DNA of 64,000 nucleotides from Gari tellinella (GCA_922989275.2 OV277864.1:75024158-75088157), one strand, 5' to 3'; counted from the stretch's first letter, positions 43,744-54,182 are shown. The notes: generated from the letters alone by a model not told the origin. A program made the numbers and translations.

Positions 43744-44147
43744 CAGACTACTCTATAGAAACACATTTTAATGCAATTAATTTATTCCTGAATTATAGGA
43801 AATATTTCCATTTAATTCAGTAATGTTTATTTACAGTAAGAATTATAACACATCCTTTAGCAGATGATACATTAACCCTTTACCCCATAGCATGTTGTTA
43901 GTTTTGAAGATAGGTGACTACTTAAAGCAGGTTGAAAGTAAAGCAGAATGCGCCTTAAGGCGCATTCTGCTTCACTTTCAGCCTGCTTTAATCTACCATC
44001 TGCTAGAATATAGAGTATATTTCTTATGATACGTACTCATGGCATAATAAATTGGAACTATTTTCTTCAGCGGAGGAATAAACTAAACGCGCTAAAAGGC
44101 GCTTCTATCAAGGAAAGGGTTAAAGCACACTGAAAGTAAAGAAACAA
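43740..44147 (-). mobile_element. A-family MITE hosting a nested A' copy
   Basis: Distal arm from TTAACAGACTACTCTATAG to GCAGATGATACA; TTAA insertion at 43872-44123; then AAGCACACTGAAAGTAAAGA of the stem. The remainder is lost. Confidence 0.75.
43872..44123 (+). mobile_element. A'-subfamily MITE nested at TTAA
   Basis: TTAACCCTTTACCCCATAGC ... CTATCAAGGAAAGGGTTAA; 252 bp, stem GCGCCTTAAGGCGC nearly perfect. Inserted at the TTAA at the stem base of another A copy. Confidence 0.9.
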
Positions 44148-44264
44148 GCAAAACTCTGTCCACTATAACTTTCCATCATCTAAACTATTAAAATGGCTAA
44201 TGAAATAGGGAAAATTATTTCCAGGAAAAAGTGTCAGACAGATCCTACGAGAAAACACTCACAT

Positions 44265-44405
44265 TTAACCCAATACCCCTTAGCCTGTTTCTAGTTTTGA
44301 AGATATGTGATTACTTAGAGCAGTTTAAAAGTAAATTAAAGGATTTTTGATCTGGATCTCTACATTGTTTTCTAAAAGCATCAATATATACTTATAGCAA
44401 GGTTA
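44265..44405 (+). mobile_element. A left arm fused to a P-type right arm
   Basis: TTAACCCAATACCCCTTAGC to AAAGTAAATTAAAGG, then GATCTGGATCTCTACATTG and AAAGCATCAATATATACTTA, which is P-family right arm. Confidence 0.6.
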
Positions 44406-44537
44406 AGAAATCTATGGACAGATATGATAGCATTGCCTTATTCTAGTTTAAAGACAGGTGACTACTTAATTAAAGCATGTTGAAAGTAAAGCAAAATGCG
44501 CCTTTGGCCACTCTCTGCTTTACCTTCTGTTTGCTTA

Positions 44538-44893
44538 AAGCGACTCGCAACCAGATGGTGCATTAAAAATAGTAATTTGTAAATATGTGTCAAACGCTTA
44601 TATAAATGGTAAAGAATTAGTTTAGGATAAGGTGCATACAACTTCGTAATTCGGCTCGTGTTTATGTCTGAGCCCGTGTAGAGAAGCAACAACAACAACT
44701 ATACCGTCTACTAGTCGGTATAGAAAAACGATGGAAAATATCTAAAAATCTAAGATTCCGTGACGATTCTTGAGACTTTTTTTGGACTGATCATATTTTT
44801 TTAATGTCAGAAGCCAAATAATGCCACAAATTTGCTTTTATTTGAGTATTTTATTTTATTTTGACAAGTACACCATCCGGTTGCGAGTCCCTT
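44538..44893 (+). mobile_element. J-family element, complete (reference copy)
   Basis: AAGCGACTCGCAACCAGATG and CATCCGGTTGCGAGTCCCTT ends; TA at 44536-44537 and 44894-44895. 356 bp with a small CTATACCG/CGGTATAG palindrome (44699-44726). Confidence 0.88.
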
Positions 44894-44946
44894 TAAAGCA
44901 TCAATCTGATTGGATAAGGAAAATATTTTTAATGGTACATACTCTT

Positions 44947-45121
44947 AACTCAGTACAGTCATGAAAATGTATCATAAGAAATATTTCTACATTCTAGCCG
45001 ATGGTAGCTTAAAGCAGGCTTAAAGTAAAGCAGAATGTGCCTCAAGGCACATTCTGCTTTACTTTCAACATGCTTTAAGTTGTCATCTATCTTTCATACT
45101 AGAAATGGGGGAAAGGGTTAA
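44947..45121 (-). mobile_element. A-family MITE, nested and left-truncated
   Basis: TTAACTCAGTACAGTCATGA, hairpin GTGCCTCAAGGCAC with perfect arms, end GGGGGAAAGGGTTAA. Confidence 0.8.
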
Positions 45122-45184
45122 GGCACTGCAGTGGAGGAATAAATTAGAGGCCTAAAAAGGTTTATTTATGGGGTTATGGGTTAA

Positions 45185-45511
45185 GTAGAGGATATCCTGG
45201 CAATGAAGAGGTCAGATGAATCAAGTTTATTGGTTTCCACAGACACAGCAGCCTAATTTCTAAAAGAGGTCAACTGGATCAATATAATGAGACCTTATTA
45301 CTGTATAATGCAACATAACAACTAAGGGAAACAACTGTATATGACATATTCATAATCACATTATAACAGTTACTTCCCTTATTCACTGTGTTTCACCTTA
45401 TAAGGAATATATGACCCCCAAACTTCGAAAACAGAAGATAATAGCAAACAGTTTGAATCCTTGTCAAGCATCACACAATATGGATCCAAACACTTTGTCA
45501 CAAGTTCAACA
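45185..45511. other. Unassigned
   Basis: A decayed C-like stem (AGCAAACAGTTTGAATCC) at 45444; otherwise nothing. Confidence 0.4.
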
Positions 45512-45827
45512 TTAACCCATTAACCCATAAATACGCCTTTTTAGGCCTATAATTTATTCCTGGATCAAAGAAAATAGTTCAATTTATATAGTCATGAATA
45601 AGTATTATAAAATAATGTTTCTATATTCTAGCAGATTATAGCTTAAAGCAGCCTGAAAGTAAAGCACATTCTGCTTTACTTTCAGCCTGCTTTAAGCTAT
45701 TATCTGCTAGAATATAGAAAATATTTCTTATGATTTTTTATTTGTAACAATATAAATTGGAACTATTTTCTTCAGTAGAGGAATAAACTAAGGCGTAAAA
45801 AGGCGTAATTATGGGGTAATGGGTTAA
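45512..45827. mobile_element. A-family variant with two right arms (symmetrical)
   Basis: Left TTAACCCATTAACCCATAAA...CGCCTTTTTAGG and right GGCGTAAAAAGG...ATGGGGTAATGGGTTAA are both the distal 'AATTTATTCCTC' arm. The hairpin has lost its apex (AAAGCACATTCTGCTTTA). 316 bp. Confidence 0.85.
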
Positions 45828-46140
45828 GTGATCACTTATTTTCAATACTAGAAACTGGGTATGGGGTTAAATTGCCTTTATACTGATCTCCAAGCATCTT
45901 CTTCAATGACAGGATCACTGCACAGAGATTATTACACAACAGTAGTAGTTGTGTGGAGTTGAAAGTTAAAAAATGTACAGAGAAACCTCTTTAAACCAGT
46001 CACTTATTATGCATTTTTGGTCTGTAAACCAGTTGATAACAGGTATCAGCTTAATGCAGAATAAAGGTAAGGCAAAAAGCTCCCTTTGGGAGCTTTCTGC
46101 CTTACTTTAATTCTGCATAAAAAAGCTAAGTAGTGACCTG

Positions 46141-46568
46141 GGGCGCTTCTTACGAAACGTCACACGACAAAAGCAGTCGTAAGTCAAAACTTTAAAAAAC
46201 ATTTAAGTTCTGATTTCTCCATCTAATCCTGTCTTGTGACATATCTTTGGGACCGCCTTGAAAAGATGATTCCAACGAGAAGTCACAAGACCGGATTAGA
46301 TGGAGAAATAAATCATAATTGAGAATTTAGAATCTGGCTTACGACAACAGATAAGGGTAGTTTTTCAAAAACTAAAATCTTTATTTCAGAATGAAACCCT
46401 ATGGTGTCACTACTCATTAGAATCGTCTCGAAGAGACGATTCTAATAAGTAGTAACACCATAGGATTTGGTGCTGAATAAGTGAGAAAATGTTTGATTTG
46501 TTGAAATAACTACCTCTTATCTGGAGCCCTGGACAATATTTGTTGTACAACGTTTCGTAAGACGGGCC
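46141..46568. mobile_element. F-family element hosting E
   Basis: GGGCGCTTCTTACGAAACG at the left and CGTTTCGTAAGACGGGC at the right; CCTG at 46137-46140 and 46569-46572 may be the target duplication. Long palindrome with CTCCATCTAATCC arms (46217-46310). Confidence 0.82.
46348..46531 (-). mobile_element. E-family MITE nested in F
   Basis: CAGATAAGGGTAGT (the GGGCTC of the terminus deleted) to TTATCTGGAGCCCTG. GACAA flanks it at 46343-46347 and 46532-46536. Perfect AATCGTCTCGAAGAGACGAT apex. Confidence 0.88.
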
Positions 46569-46962
46569 CCTGTCTTATGTGGTCTACTTTTTTTCCCCAA
46601 AGTGTGCCAGTTTAGAGAGGTTTCACTGTTTATGAAATTGTCTGCTGGTAAACAGACATTTATATGCAACCTAGTGCTCTATTTTCTCTGTAAACCAGTC
46701 TCAAACGACTGATCATAGTGATGGCAAAATATTTGAATAATTTCTCAACTTTATCACTTTCATCATTTTAAAAATTATCTTTTTTTTTTTAAAAGGTCAA
46801 CTTCTCTGAATATGAAAGTTATTTATAACTTCTCTTTATTCACAAATATGATGATCTAAATAACACTGTAACAAAACAGTGTGGATCATGATAAGATGCA
46901 GCCCTATATAGTGTATGAATCTGGATATTGACTGTCTAGAAAATCTACCGTAAATCCAAAAG

Positions 46963-47026
46963 TGTAGACCCTGGTCATAGGGCTCCTTTGGCAATAGCCC
47001 TATGATCAGGATCTATACAGTTTACC
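46963..47026. repeat. D-type hairpin
   Basis: GTGTAGACCCTGGTCATAGG ... CCTATGATCAGGATCTATAC; both arms have CATA/TATG where other copies have GATCAG. Confidence 0.65.
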
Positions 47027-47044
47027 AAAGATACATAATTTATA

Positions 47045-47194
47045 CAGTCGAAACTCAATAATTTCAACTCGCTTAAATCGAATTTCGATAAGTCAATCGA
47101 TCTCACTAAAAATAAGTCAAACATACCCGTATTTCAAAGTTAAAACGTGGCTATGTTTGAACTAATGCGAGTTCAAATTAACGAGTTTCGACTG
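47045..47194. mobile_element. O: mariner-like MITE
   Basis: CAGTCGAAACTCAATAATTT and GTTCAAATTAACGAGTTTCG ACTG ends, TA on both sides (47043-47044 and 47195-47196). 150 bp. Confidence 0.82.
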
Positions 47195-47199
47195 TACTA

Positions 47200-47391
47200 C
47201 AGAAATCCAGATAAGGGGAGTATTTCAAAAACTAAAATCTTTATTTCTGCTTTAAACCCTATAGTGTCACTACTCAATAGAATCGTCTCGAAGAGACGAT
47301 TCTATTGAGTAGTAACACCATAGGATTTGGTTAAAAAAGAGTGAGATAGTGTTGGAATTATTCAGTTTACTCCCTCTTATCTGGAGCCCTA
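47200..47391 (-). mobile_element. E-family MITE beside O
   Basis: CAGAAATCCAGATAAGGGGA ... TTATCTGGAGCCCTA; perfect AATCGTCTCGAAGAGACGAT stem. No clear duplication. Confidence 0.82.
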
Positions 47392-47694
47392 GCTGCACTG
47401 AAGTTACAGGGGAACCAAATCGTATTCTAGTGCAGCCAGACATGTCACTTTAATGGAACTTCACCATTAGTCTCTATTTGTTATGTCCCTAAACGATTCT
47501 TTTCAATTAAAACTCACTTTTTGGAATTCAATCAAGCATGCAATTCTGACTTTATTTTCTGCCAAACTTCCATTATTCATCCCAGTGAGAACTGAATAAG
47601 CACTGTCTGCTAAAAATGCATGTTGCTCTTTGTTATGAAAAAGTGCACTCAATTCATTGTCTATAATTATTTGAAAATTAAATTATGCCATTTT

Positions 47695-47815
47695 AATGAC
47701 AAACAGTATGAATCCTGATCATATGCCGATATTTTCACAGTCTGATCAAGATCTAAACTGTTTGCAAAGGACAAGCTGATTCTGGGTTCCCACACTTAAA
47801 GGGTTAAACAGAAAA
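47695..47815 (+). mobile_element. D/P-like hairpin fragment
   Basis: CAAACAGTATGAATCCTGAT ... GATCAAGATCTAAACTGTTTG; ends in ACACTTAAAGGGTTAA. Confidence 0.55.
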
Positions 47816-47876
47816 GTATTGCAAGCGAATGGCTTATGACAAATGTAGTGCACTAATAAAATATGCTTTTTAATCC

Positions 47877-48102
47877 TTAACCTGCTGGTAATATATATAA
47901 AATTCCCACCCACAATGAACATTTAACATCTTGACTATTACATTGGCTAATCAAATAAATAAAACAATTCCAAGGAAGGAGTGTGAGCTCATATCAGGCA
48001 GATCCTGTATGAAAACAGTGCAGGAGCTGTCTGATCTGGGTCTTCATTGTTTTCAAAGAAGTGTTATTATATATACACTACAAGCAGGGGAATATGGGTT
48101 AA
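47877..48102 (+). mobile_element. P-family TTAA element
   Basis: TTAACCTGCTGGTAATATAT ... CAGGGGAATATGGGTTAA. The hairpin is reduced to AACAGTGCAGGAGCTGTC...TCATTGTTTTC. Shares an internal block with 5967-6002. Confidence 0.65.
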
Positions 48103-48272
48103 ATATTGATATTGCATGACATGCAATACTCAGTATACACCATTGCTCATATCACAATAACATTTGTAAACCACTATCCACCTTCTTCATGCCTGGAATG
48201 GGTTACCCATTTCCTTAATTATCAGCTTTATTCAGCTGTATGCATGTGTATATAAAGGTATTAAGTGATTGC

Positions 48273-48525
48273 TTAACCCATTACCCCATAGCCTATTTCT
48301 AGTTTTGAAGATTGGTGATCACTTAAAGCAGGTTGAAAGTAAAGCAGAATGCGTCTTAAGGCACATTCTGCTATTCTTTTACTCTGCTTTAAGCTATTAT
48401 CTGCTAGAATATAGAAAATATTTCTTATGATACATATTCATAAATGTATAATAGTGGACCTTTTTCCTTCAATATAGTAATACATTAAAGGCATAAAAAG
48501 ATGTATTTATGGGGGAATGGGTTAA
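48273..48525 (+). mobile_element. A-family MITE, complete
   Basis: TTAACCCATTACCCCATAGC ... TATGGGGGAATGGGTTAA; 253 bp, stem decayed on the distal side. Confidence 0.88.
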
Positions 48526-48600
48526 AGAAATATGAAAGTAAATGCATAAAGCTCCAATAGGCTTTAATTTCACTTTGCTTTAAGCTTTAGGCTTGTAACT
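48526..48600. repeat. L/A hairpin fragment
   Basis: ATGAAAGTAAATGCATAAAG and AATTTCACTTTGCTTTAAGC. Confidence 0.5.
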
Positions 48601-48761
48601 TTCACTTTGCTTTTAGAATACACATGTCAAATATGGAGTCTCAATAACATATTGTTCAAAATCAATTATTTATATGGCCAAGAATGCTAAAGTTAAGGTC
48701 AAATCTAGCTAGACAAGCAAACAACGAAACAAATTATTAATAGACAGACCATGATTTTTGA

Positions 48762-48892
48762 TATTGGAATATTTCTAGTAGAAGGATGGTATCTTAAAAC
48801 AGGCTTAAAATTAAGCAGCACTTCCAACTTGCTTTAAGCAACCATTGGTCCTCAATACTGAAAACAAGCTAATTAATTGGGAAAGGCTTAAA
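48762..48892 (-). mobile_element. A-family fragment
   Basis: ATATTTCTAGTAGAAGGATG, collapsed hairpin, TTGGGAAAGGCTTAA end. Confidence 0.55.
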
Positions 48893-49133
48893 GTGCAATA
48901 GTAAATTTAGCTAAATTTGGTGCATTTTTATTATTTTTTGACAGAAAATGAGAGTGGGGTACACAGTTTGATAACCAGATATGCAAAGGGTTTTTTCATA
49001 CTTACAAATACCAGAGTTAAAAAGCTCTCAATTTACGTACCTGAAAATAGAAAAGAAACACATTTAAGTTATGGTCATTATTAAGGTCATTGTTAATTGA
49101 AGATCTGCAGCAAATAACATATATTTCATCTTC

Positions 49134-49357
49134 TTAACTCTTCCACTGCCTCAACGTCGCCAAAAGGCAACTTTGCAAACAGTTTGAATCCTGATCAGAC
49201 GCTGCATAATGCAGCGTCTGATAAGGATCCAAACTGTTTGACACTCATATCGATACTTTTTAAGTCATACTACATTGAAATGAAACATACTTTTGAAACG
49301 ATTTAAATTGCAAACAACAAAATTGAAGCAAATGACAATGAAACGGTGAAGGGGTAA
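49134..49357 (-). mobile_element. C-related MITE, diverged ends
   Basis: TTAACTCTTCCACTGCCTC ... AAACGGTGAAGGGGTAAA. Stem GAATCCTGATCAGACGCTGC / GCAGCGTCTGATAAGGATCC. Confidence 0.75.
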
Positions 49358-49516
49358 AAACTCACAATTAATTTGGTAGAGAAAGAGTTAAGCTCAATTA
49401 CCGTGAGTCTTGAGTGTCTAAAGAGAAAAATAAAAATACTATAAAAATGTGTTCAGCATCTGTCCAATGAAGAGATGCATGGTCCAGACAAAACGTTACC
49501 AGTTATTATCACATTT

Positions 49517-49887
49517 GTAACTACCCATTTTTACCCCATTAATTTATTCCTCCATTGAGGAAAATACTTCCAGTTTAATACAATAATAAATATCAATCAT
49601 AAGAAATATATTCTATATCCTAGCAGATTATAAGCTTAAAGCTGGCTATAAGTAAAGCAGAATGTGCATTAATAACCCATTAACTCATAAGCGATTAACA
49701 ATTATCAATGCTTATCTCAATACAAGCTAGTGGAATAAAGTGTGTCAAAATGAGTCAGTATGAGGATATTACGAAATGAGTCCATATGAGTCAGTATGGC
49801 TTAATGGGCATTCTGCTATACTTTTACCTTGCTTTAATAAGTCAGGTCATCTGTCTTTAAGAAACAGTCTATGGAGTAAAGGGTTAA
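49517..49887 (-). mobile_element. A-family MITE with an insertion in its apex
   Basis: AATTTATTCCTCCATTGAGG arm, stem to GCAGAATGTGCA; insert 49669-49804; then TGGGCATTCTGCTATACTTT to TATGGAGTAAAGGGTTAA. Confidence 0.78.
49669..49804. mobile_element. Q: small TTAA-flanked insert
   Basis: TTAATAACCCATTAACTCAT ... GAGTCAGTATGGCTTAA, 136 bp. Contains TGAGTCAGTATG twice and no central palindrome, so it is a different kind of TTAA insert. Confidence 0.7.
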
Positions 49888-49894
49888 ACCTTTT

Positions 49895-50041
49895 TTATGC
49901 CTGCTTTAAGCATCTCGCTATTAGGTTATAGAAATATTTCTTAAGGTACATATCCATAACTGTATAAAGTGGAAGTATTTTCTTCAGTGGAGGAAAAATC
50001 AAAGGCTTAAAAAGGTATATATATATGGAGTAATGGATTAA
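49895..50041 (+). mobile_element. A-family right half
   Basis: TTATGCCTGCTTTAAGCATC to TATATGGAGTAATGGATTAA. Confidence 0.7.
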
Positions 50042-50064
50042 AGTAGCTGACACAATTATGGCAG

Positions 50065-50262
50065 TTAACCCATTACACCATAGCATGTTTCTAGTTTTGA
50101 AAATAGGTGACTACTTAAAGCTGGCTAAAAGTAAAGCAGAATGATCATCTGCTTTAACATAGAAAATATTTCTTACGATTCTTATTTGTAACAGCATAAA
50201 TTGGATTTATTTTCTTCAGTAGAGGAATAAATTAAAGGCGTATTTATGGGGTAATGGGTTAA
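50065..50262 (+). mobile_element. A-family MITE, distal stem arm deleted
   Basis: TTAACCCATTACACCATAGC ... TTTATGGGGTAATGGGTTAA; the stem ends AAAGCAGAATGATCATCTGC. Confidence 0.82.
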
Positions 50263-50374
50263 GTGTCTAACAGTAATGTGTTAATGGATTTGTGAAGTGT
50301 TACTTGGGCTGAGTAAATGTATAATTTTGCAGCTTACATAATGATCGACTTATGCATTATGCATTACCCTATAT

Positions 50375-50586
50375 AGTAAAACCTCTTAGATATAACAGCC
50401 ACTAAATTGTGTAATCAGATGTTTAAGGCAGGTGACTGCTTAAAGCAAAGTGAAAGTAAACCAAAAAGCTCCTTTGGGAGCTCTGAGTTGTACATTTACC
50501 TTGCTTTAAGCTGTCACCTGTCTTTGATACAGTCAGTGTTAGCCTTATTTTTTCTAATGGTTATTTTAGAGAGGATTTACAGTTTT
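50375..50586 (+). mobile_element. G-family MITE
   Basis: TAGTAAAACCTCTTAGATAT ... TAGAGAGGATTTACAGTT. Stem AAAGCAAAGTGAAAGTAAAC. Confidence 0.72.
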
Positions 50587-50783
50587 CCAAAATACTTAAA
50601 TCTTATAATACATTGCCCTACAAACCAGTCTCCTATATTAAGTAATTTTATCCTCATTCAGTATCAGGAAACACTTGTGACACTGTTTATCCCTAATCCA
50701 TCAAGTTTGGTTAAAATTAGCCAAGTAGCCAAGCAGCATGGTGCATCTCTAACTCTATGTGTAGGATATAATGGAGTTAAGGT

Positions 50784-51034
50784 TTAACTCATTATCCCCT
50801 GAAACTTCCAATGGACAATTCCAGATTACAATAAAGGCTGGTCCATTTTAAACTCTTTAGGGTTGTTTTTTATAAAATATTGCAGAATGACAAACAGTGA
50901 AGTCCCTGATTAAAGGGCTCCTGCAGGAGCCCTCTAATCAGGGACTTCACTGTTTGCATTAGACAAATGTACTCTGCACAAGTACACTTTTGGTAGAGGA
51001 CGCATATATGCGTCACTAGGGTTCATTGAGTTAA
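50784..51034 (+). mobile_element. D-family MITE, complete
   Basis: TTAACTCATTATCCCCTGAA ... TAGGGTTCATTGAGTTAA. Palindrome 50891-50956 with GAAGTCCCTGATTAAAGG and GGGACTTCAC: base changes relative to other D copies are mirrored in both arms. Confidence 0.88.
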
Positions 51035-51139
51035 TGGTCATTGAACAGTTCCAGACAGTGGGAGGACAGCTCATTTAATGAGTGAAACATGACAAATAAC
51101 AGGGAGTCTGGTAATGACACCATCTCTTGATGCTGGTTA

Positions 51140-51349
51140 TACAATGAAACCTCTCTATTACGGCCACTAAATTGTGTTAAGTATTAGGTGTTTACGATAA
51201 GTGACAGCTTAAAGCAAGGTGACAATAAAACAGAAAGCTCCTTTAGATGCTTCCTGTTTTACTGTCACCTTGCTTTAAGCTGTCACGGGTCTTTTATACA
51301 ATAAGTTATAGAACTCGCTTTAGTGGTCGTAACAGAGAGGTTTTACTAT
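51140..51349 (+). mobile_element. G-family MITE, complete
   Basis: TACAATGAAACCTCTCTATT ... AACAGAGAGGTTTTACTATA. Stem AAAGCAAGGTGACAATAAAA. Confidence 0.78.
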
Positions 51350-52094
51350 ACTACAGTGGAGAAGATGTTATTTTTTTCCAAACAATGCCCATTTTTATGT
51401 CTGTGTAACCCAGTGTCTGATCAAACTCTGAACTTTTAGGGATTCAGATATATGAATCCTTAGAAATTTCTATAACTTGTCAGTTTCTATGTTTTATTGC
51501 AATGTGTTTGTGATTTGTTTGCACTTAAACAGGAAAAGATTATACGTCCTCTCCGCTGAATCAGGTACATGAGGTTAAATAGTAGACAATTTAATGAGAG
51601 AATATGGCGAATAGCATGCAGACATATAATAAAGGTAAAGGATATGGGTGGATGTCTGTCTTGAAACAATATCTCAAATTCTCAAGGGATCTTGACCAAA
51701 TTTGACCAGATAGTTTTATTGCTTATGTTTTGTTTTCTTGCATAAGAAAACATTCCCTTGGTGTAAAATATTGGTCATCAAATATACTTACCAAGAATAT
51801 ATTTAATAACCACACTATGTCTCAATGCCTTGGTGTAAATTTAAAAACAGTGTATATTATTTTTAAGCAATTCTATTTGCCTATGAAATACAGAACGCTC
51901 CACTGTGTGTGGCACATGTGGCTGCCTATGTGCGTCTGACTTTAGGCTTATATATAGGTCCCACATGCAAAATACACAGATAATTAAAACCCCATCCATG
52001 CGCTGGGTTGGACTATAGTCCACCTTATATTTGTGTTTTATTAATATCAAAGGCAAATAAACATCTTACAATAGTGTGCATTTCTTAAGACATT
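51350..52094. other. Unassigned
   Basis: No gene. ACACTATGTCTCAATGCCTT GGTGTAAA here recurs loosely at 52583. Confidence 0.4.
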
Positions 52095-52262
52095 ATGTAA
52101 ATAGAGGATATTGTATGAGTGTTCATTATTTATCATTTTTAATAAACGAGTTGACTAAAATAATATGACGCGAGCCTTGGCGAGCGTCATATTCATTTTA
52201 GTCAACGAGTTTATTAAAAATGATAAATAATGAACACGAATGTGATATTCTATTTATCACAT
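52095..52262. repeat. Foldback palindrome
   Basis: Near-perfect arms 52119-52177 and 52180-52237 (GTGTTCATTATTTATCATTT; apex CGCGAGCCTTGGCGAGCG), with weaker complementarity out to both limits. Confidence 0.85.
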
Positions 52263-52838
52263 TACAAGTTCAAGCACCTATTAAATTGATTTGAAGCCGT
52301 AGTTTGTAGGCCCTACGCTATATAGAATTTCCGCCAAACTTTACGTTGTTTACGTTAACGTCATAGTAAATGACGTCATTTGGCGTCCCGCTACATACAG
52401 CGCTTGTGGACGAACAAGTTAGGCCGGAGCCCAAAAAACGATATTCCACTAGTGGATTACGATATTTATACAATCGCTTTATGCAACTCCCAGACCGCAA
52501 ATTATGTGATAAATTAAACATCTATCAGCCTTACAATAGCATAGGGAAAATAAGCAATTCTTACAAAAGTGCAATTCATAATCACACTATGTACAGTGTC
52601 ACCAATGCCTTGGTGTAAAGACTAAGTGTAAACTAAACATCCATCAGTCTATTAGTGGAGTGAAGAATCACTTCTGTGGACAAGCCAGCAGCAATTGAGT
52701 CATTATTGGATAAAAAAGATCATACCAGTTCCTAGTTGACTGACATTTGGAATATAAAGACCATTTCTGGGACTTGTAGAAAGAATTATATACATTTTAC
52801 AACCTCTCCAGCCAAATATCAGTAAGATATCATTGTAA
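52263..52838. other. Unassigned
   Basis: Less AT-rich around 52330-52450; short frames on both strands have no recognisable similarity. Confidence 0.4.
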
Positions 52839-52915
52839 ATGCAGTATAAAAGTAATGCAGAAAGCTCCTAAAGGAGCTTCCTACATTACTTTTGTGCCAC
52901 ATTATGCTGCCACTC
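52839..52915. repeat. L hairpin core
   Basis: AATGCAGTATAAAAGTAATG, apex AGCTCCTAAAGGAGCT, distal TACATTACTTTTGTGCCACA. Confidence 0.7.
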
Positions 52916-53475
52916 TGACTCTTAGAGTTATTTAAGAGATTGCTGTAAATGGGTTTTACATATTGTAGGGTGATAAATGGTTGTATTATATATGATAATG
53001 GTAGTTTAAATTCTGCCAATATTATATACTTTTTTAAACATTATTTTGTCAATAGATTTCTCTTGAGCTGCAGTGACATAATTACTAAAAGACATATTTT
53101 TCAGTGATATATGCTACAATCAAACTTAAGTTATTAGCCAATTGTACATTGAGAGATCTTAATTCTTCTTCTTTCTTCTTTGTATAAAAATACTCCTTCA
53201 AAACTGAAGATTATATGTATTGGTGCTGGATTAAAATTAAAGTGTATGATACAGGCTTAAATCAAAAATCTGAAACTATATACACTGGTTGCTGTTTATA
53301 CTGAAGTGATCATTGACATGACAACAGGCACAGTGACAATTTTAACTGTTTTAAATGTGTTGACCGTGCCTGCTTCATGGGCAGTCATGGGCAGTCATGG
53401 GCAACATGTTCCACTGACATAATATTATAGTCCTTGGGTAGAAATGCATAGAGATCTCCAATGACAGACGACTAC
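52916..53475. other. Unassigned
   Basis: Only a GGGCAGTCAT triplicate at about 53379-53402 stands out. Confidence 0.4.
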
Positions 53476-53584
53476 ATAACCCATTACTCCATAAACATGC
53501 ATTTTTGCACCTTTGATCATTTATTCCTTCACTGAAGAAAATAGTTCCACTTTAAACTGTAATGAATAACTATGCACCATAAGT
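53476..53584 (-). mobile_element. A-family left arm
   Basis: CATAACCCATTACTCCATAA to ATGCACCATAAG. Confidence 0.65.
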
Positions 53585-53921
53585 CACCACTGTCTTAAGA
53601 ATGCTTCTTCACCAAGGTGGTCTCTCAACATGTGTGGCCTGGCCGCCATATGCAAAATATTACTCCTTTTTTATATGCATTTCCATGAAACAGAATTCAA
53701 AACAGCTAAATCTTTATTAAGTTAGAAGATGAATTCCCATTTATTGATCAACTAATTGGAACAGTCTCTATATATTCATTCCATGTGCATTAATTGACCC
53801 AATAATTGAAGTCTGACCTGTGCCATCAATAAATGACAGTGATTCATCAACAACTAAGAACACATTAAAGGACTAAATGATGATTATAATAACCCACTCC
53901 TCCTTGAAACTTCAAAACACT

Positions 53922-54182
53922 TTAACCCATTACCCCATAGTCTGTTTCTAGTTTTTAAAACAATGAGTTACTACTTAAAGCAGGTTGAAAATAAAGCAGA
54001 ATGCGCGCATTAGGGCGCATTCTGCTAATTTACTTTCAGTCTGCTTTATGCACAAATCTGCTAGAATATAGAAAATATTTCTTTTTGTTCATGTTCAAAA
54101 TTGTGTAAATTGGAACTATTTTCCTCAATGGATGAATAAACTAGAGGAGTAAAAAGGGCATACTTATGGGGTAATTGGTTAA
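53922..54182 (+). mobile_element. A-family MITE inserted in a D fragment
   Basis: TTAACCCATTACCCCATAGT ... CTTATGGGGTAATTGGTTAA. The left flank CTCCTTGAAACTTCAAA is the start of a D copy. Confidence 0.82.

Larger units (their letters stand above)
44430..45184 (+). mobile_element. A-family MITE hosting J and another A copy
   Basis: Left arm TTCTAGTTTAAAGACAGGTG, stem to CTGTTTGCTTA, J insert, stem base and TATTTTTAATGGTACATACT, an A insert (44947-45121), then GTGGAGGAATAAATTAGAGG to GGGGTTATGGGTTAA. Confidence 0.75.
45976..46631 (+). mobile_element. G-family MITE hosting F hosting E
   Basis: TACAGAGAAACCTCTTTAAA at the left and TTTAGAGAGGTTTCACTGTT at the right. Stem ATGCAGAATAAAGGTAAGGC with perfect AGCTCCCTTTGGGAGCT. 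Interrupted by F after GTGACCTG; G resumes at TCTTATGTGG. Confidence 0.8.

Noticed and set aside
50407..50787. 126-residue frame on the plus strand
   Set aside because: Starts in the G hairpin and continues into unique AT-rich DNA; no recognisable domain.
51730..52618. Possible small exons around 51730-51939 and 52370-52618
   Set aside because: No splice-supported frame, no recognisable domain, and a shared repeat (TGCCTTGGTGTAAA) in both.
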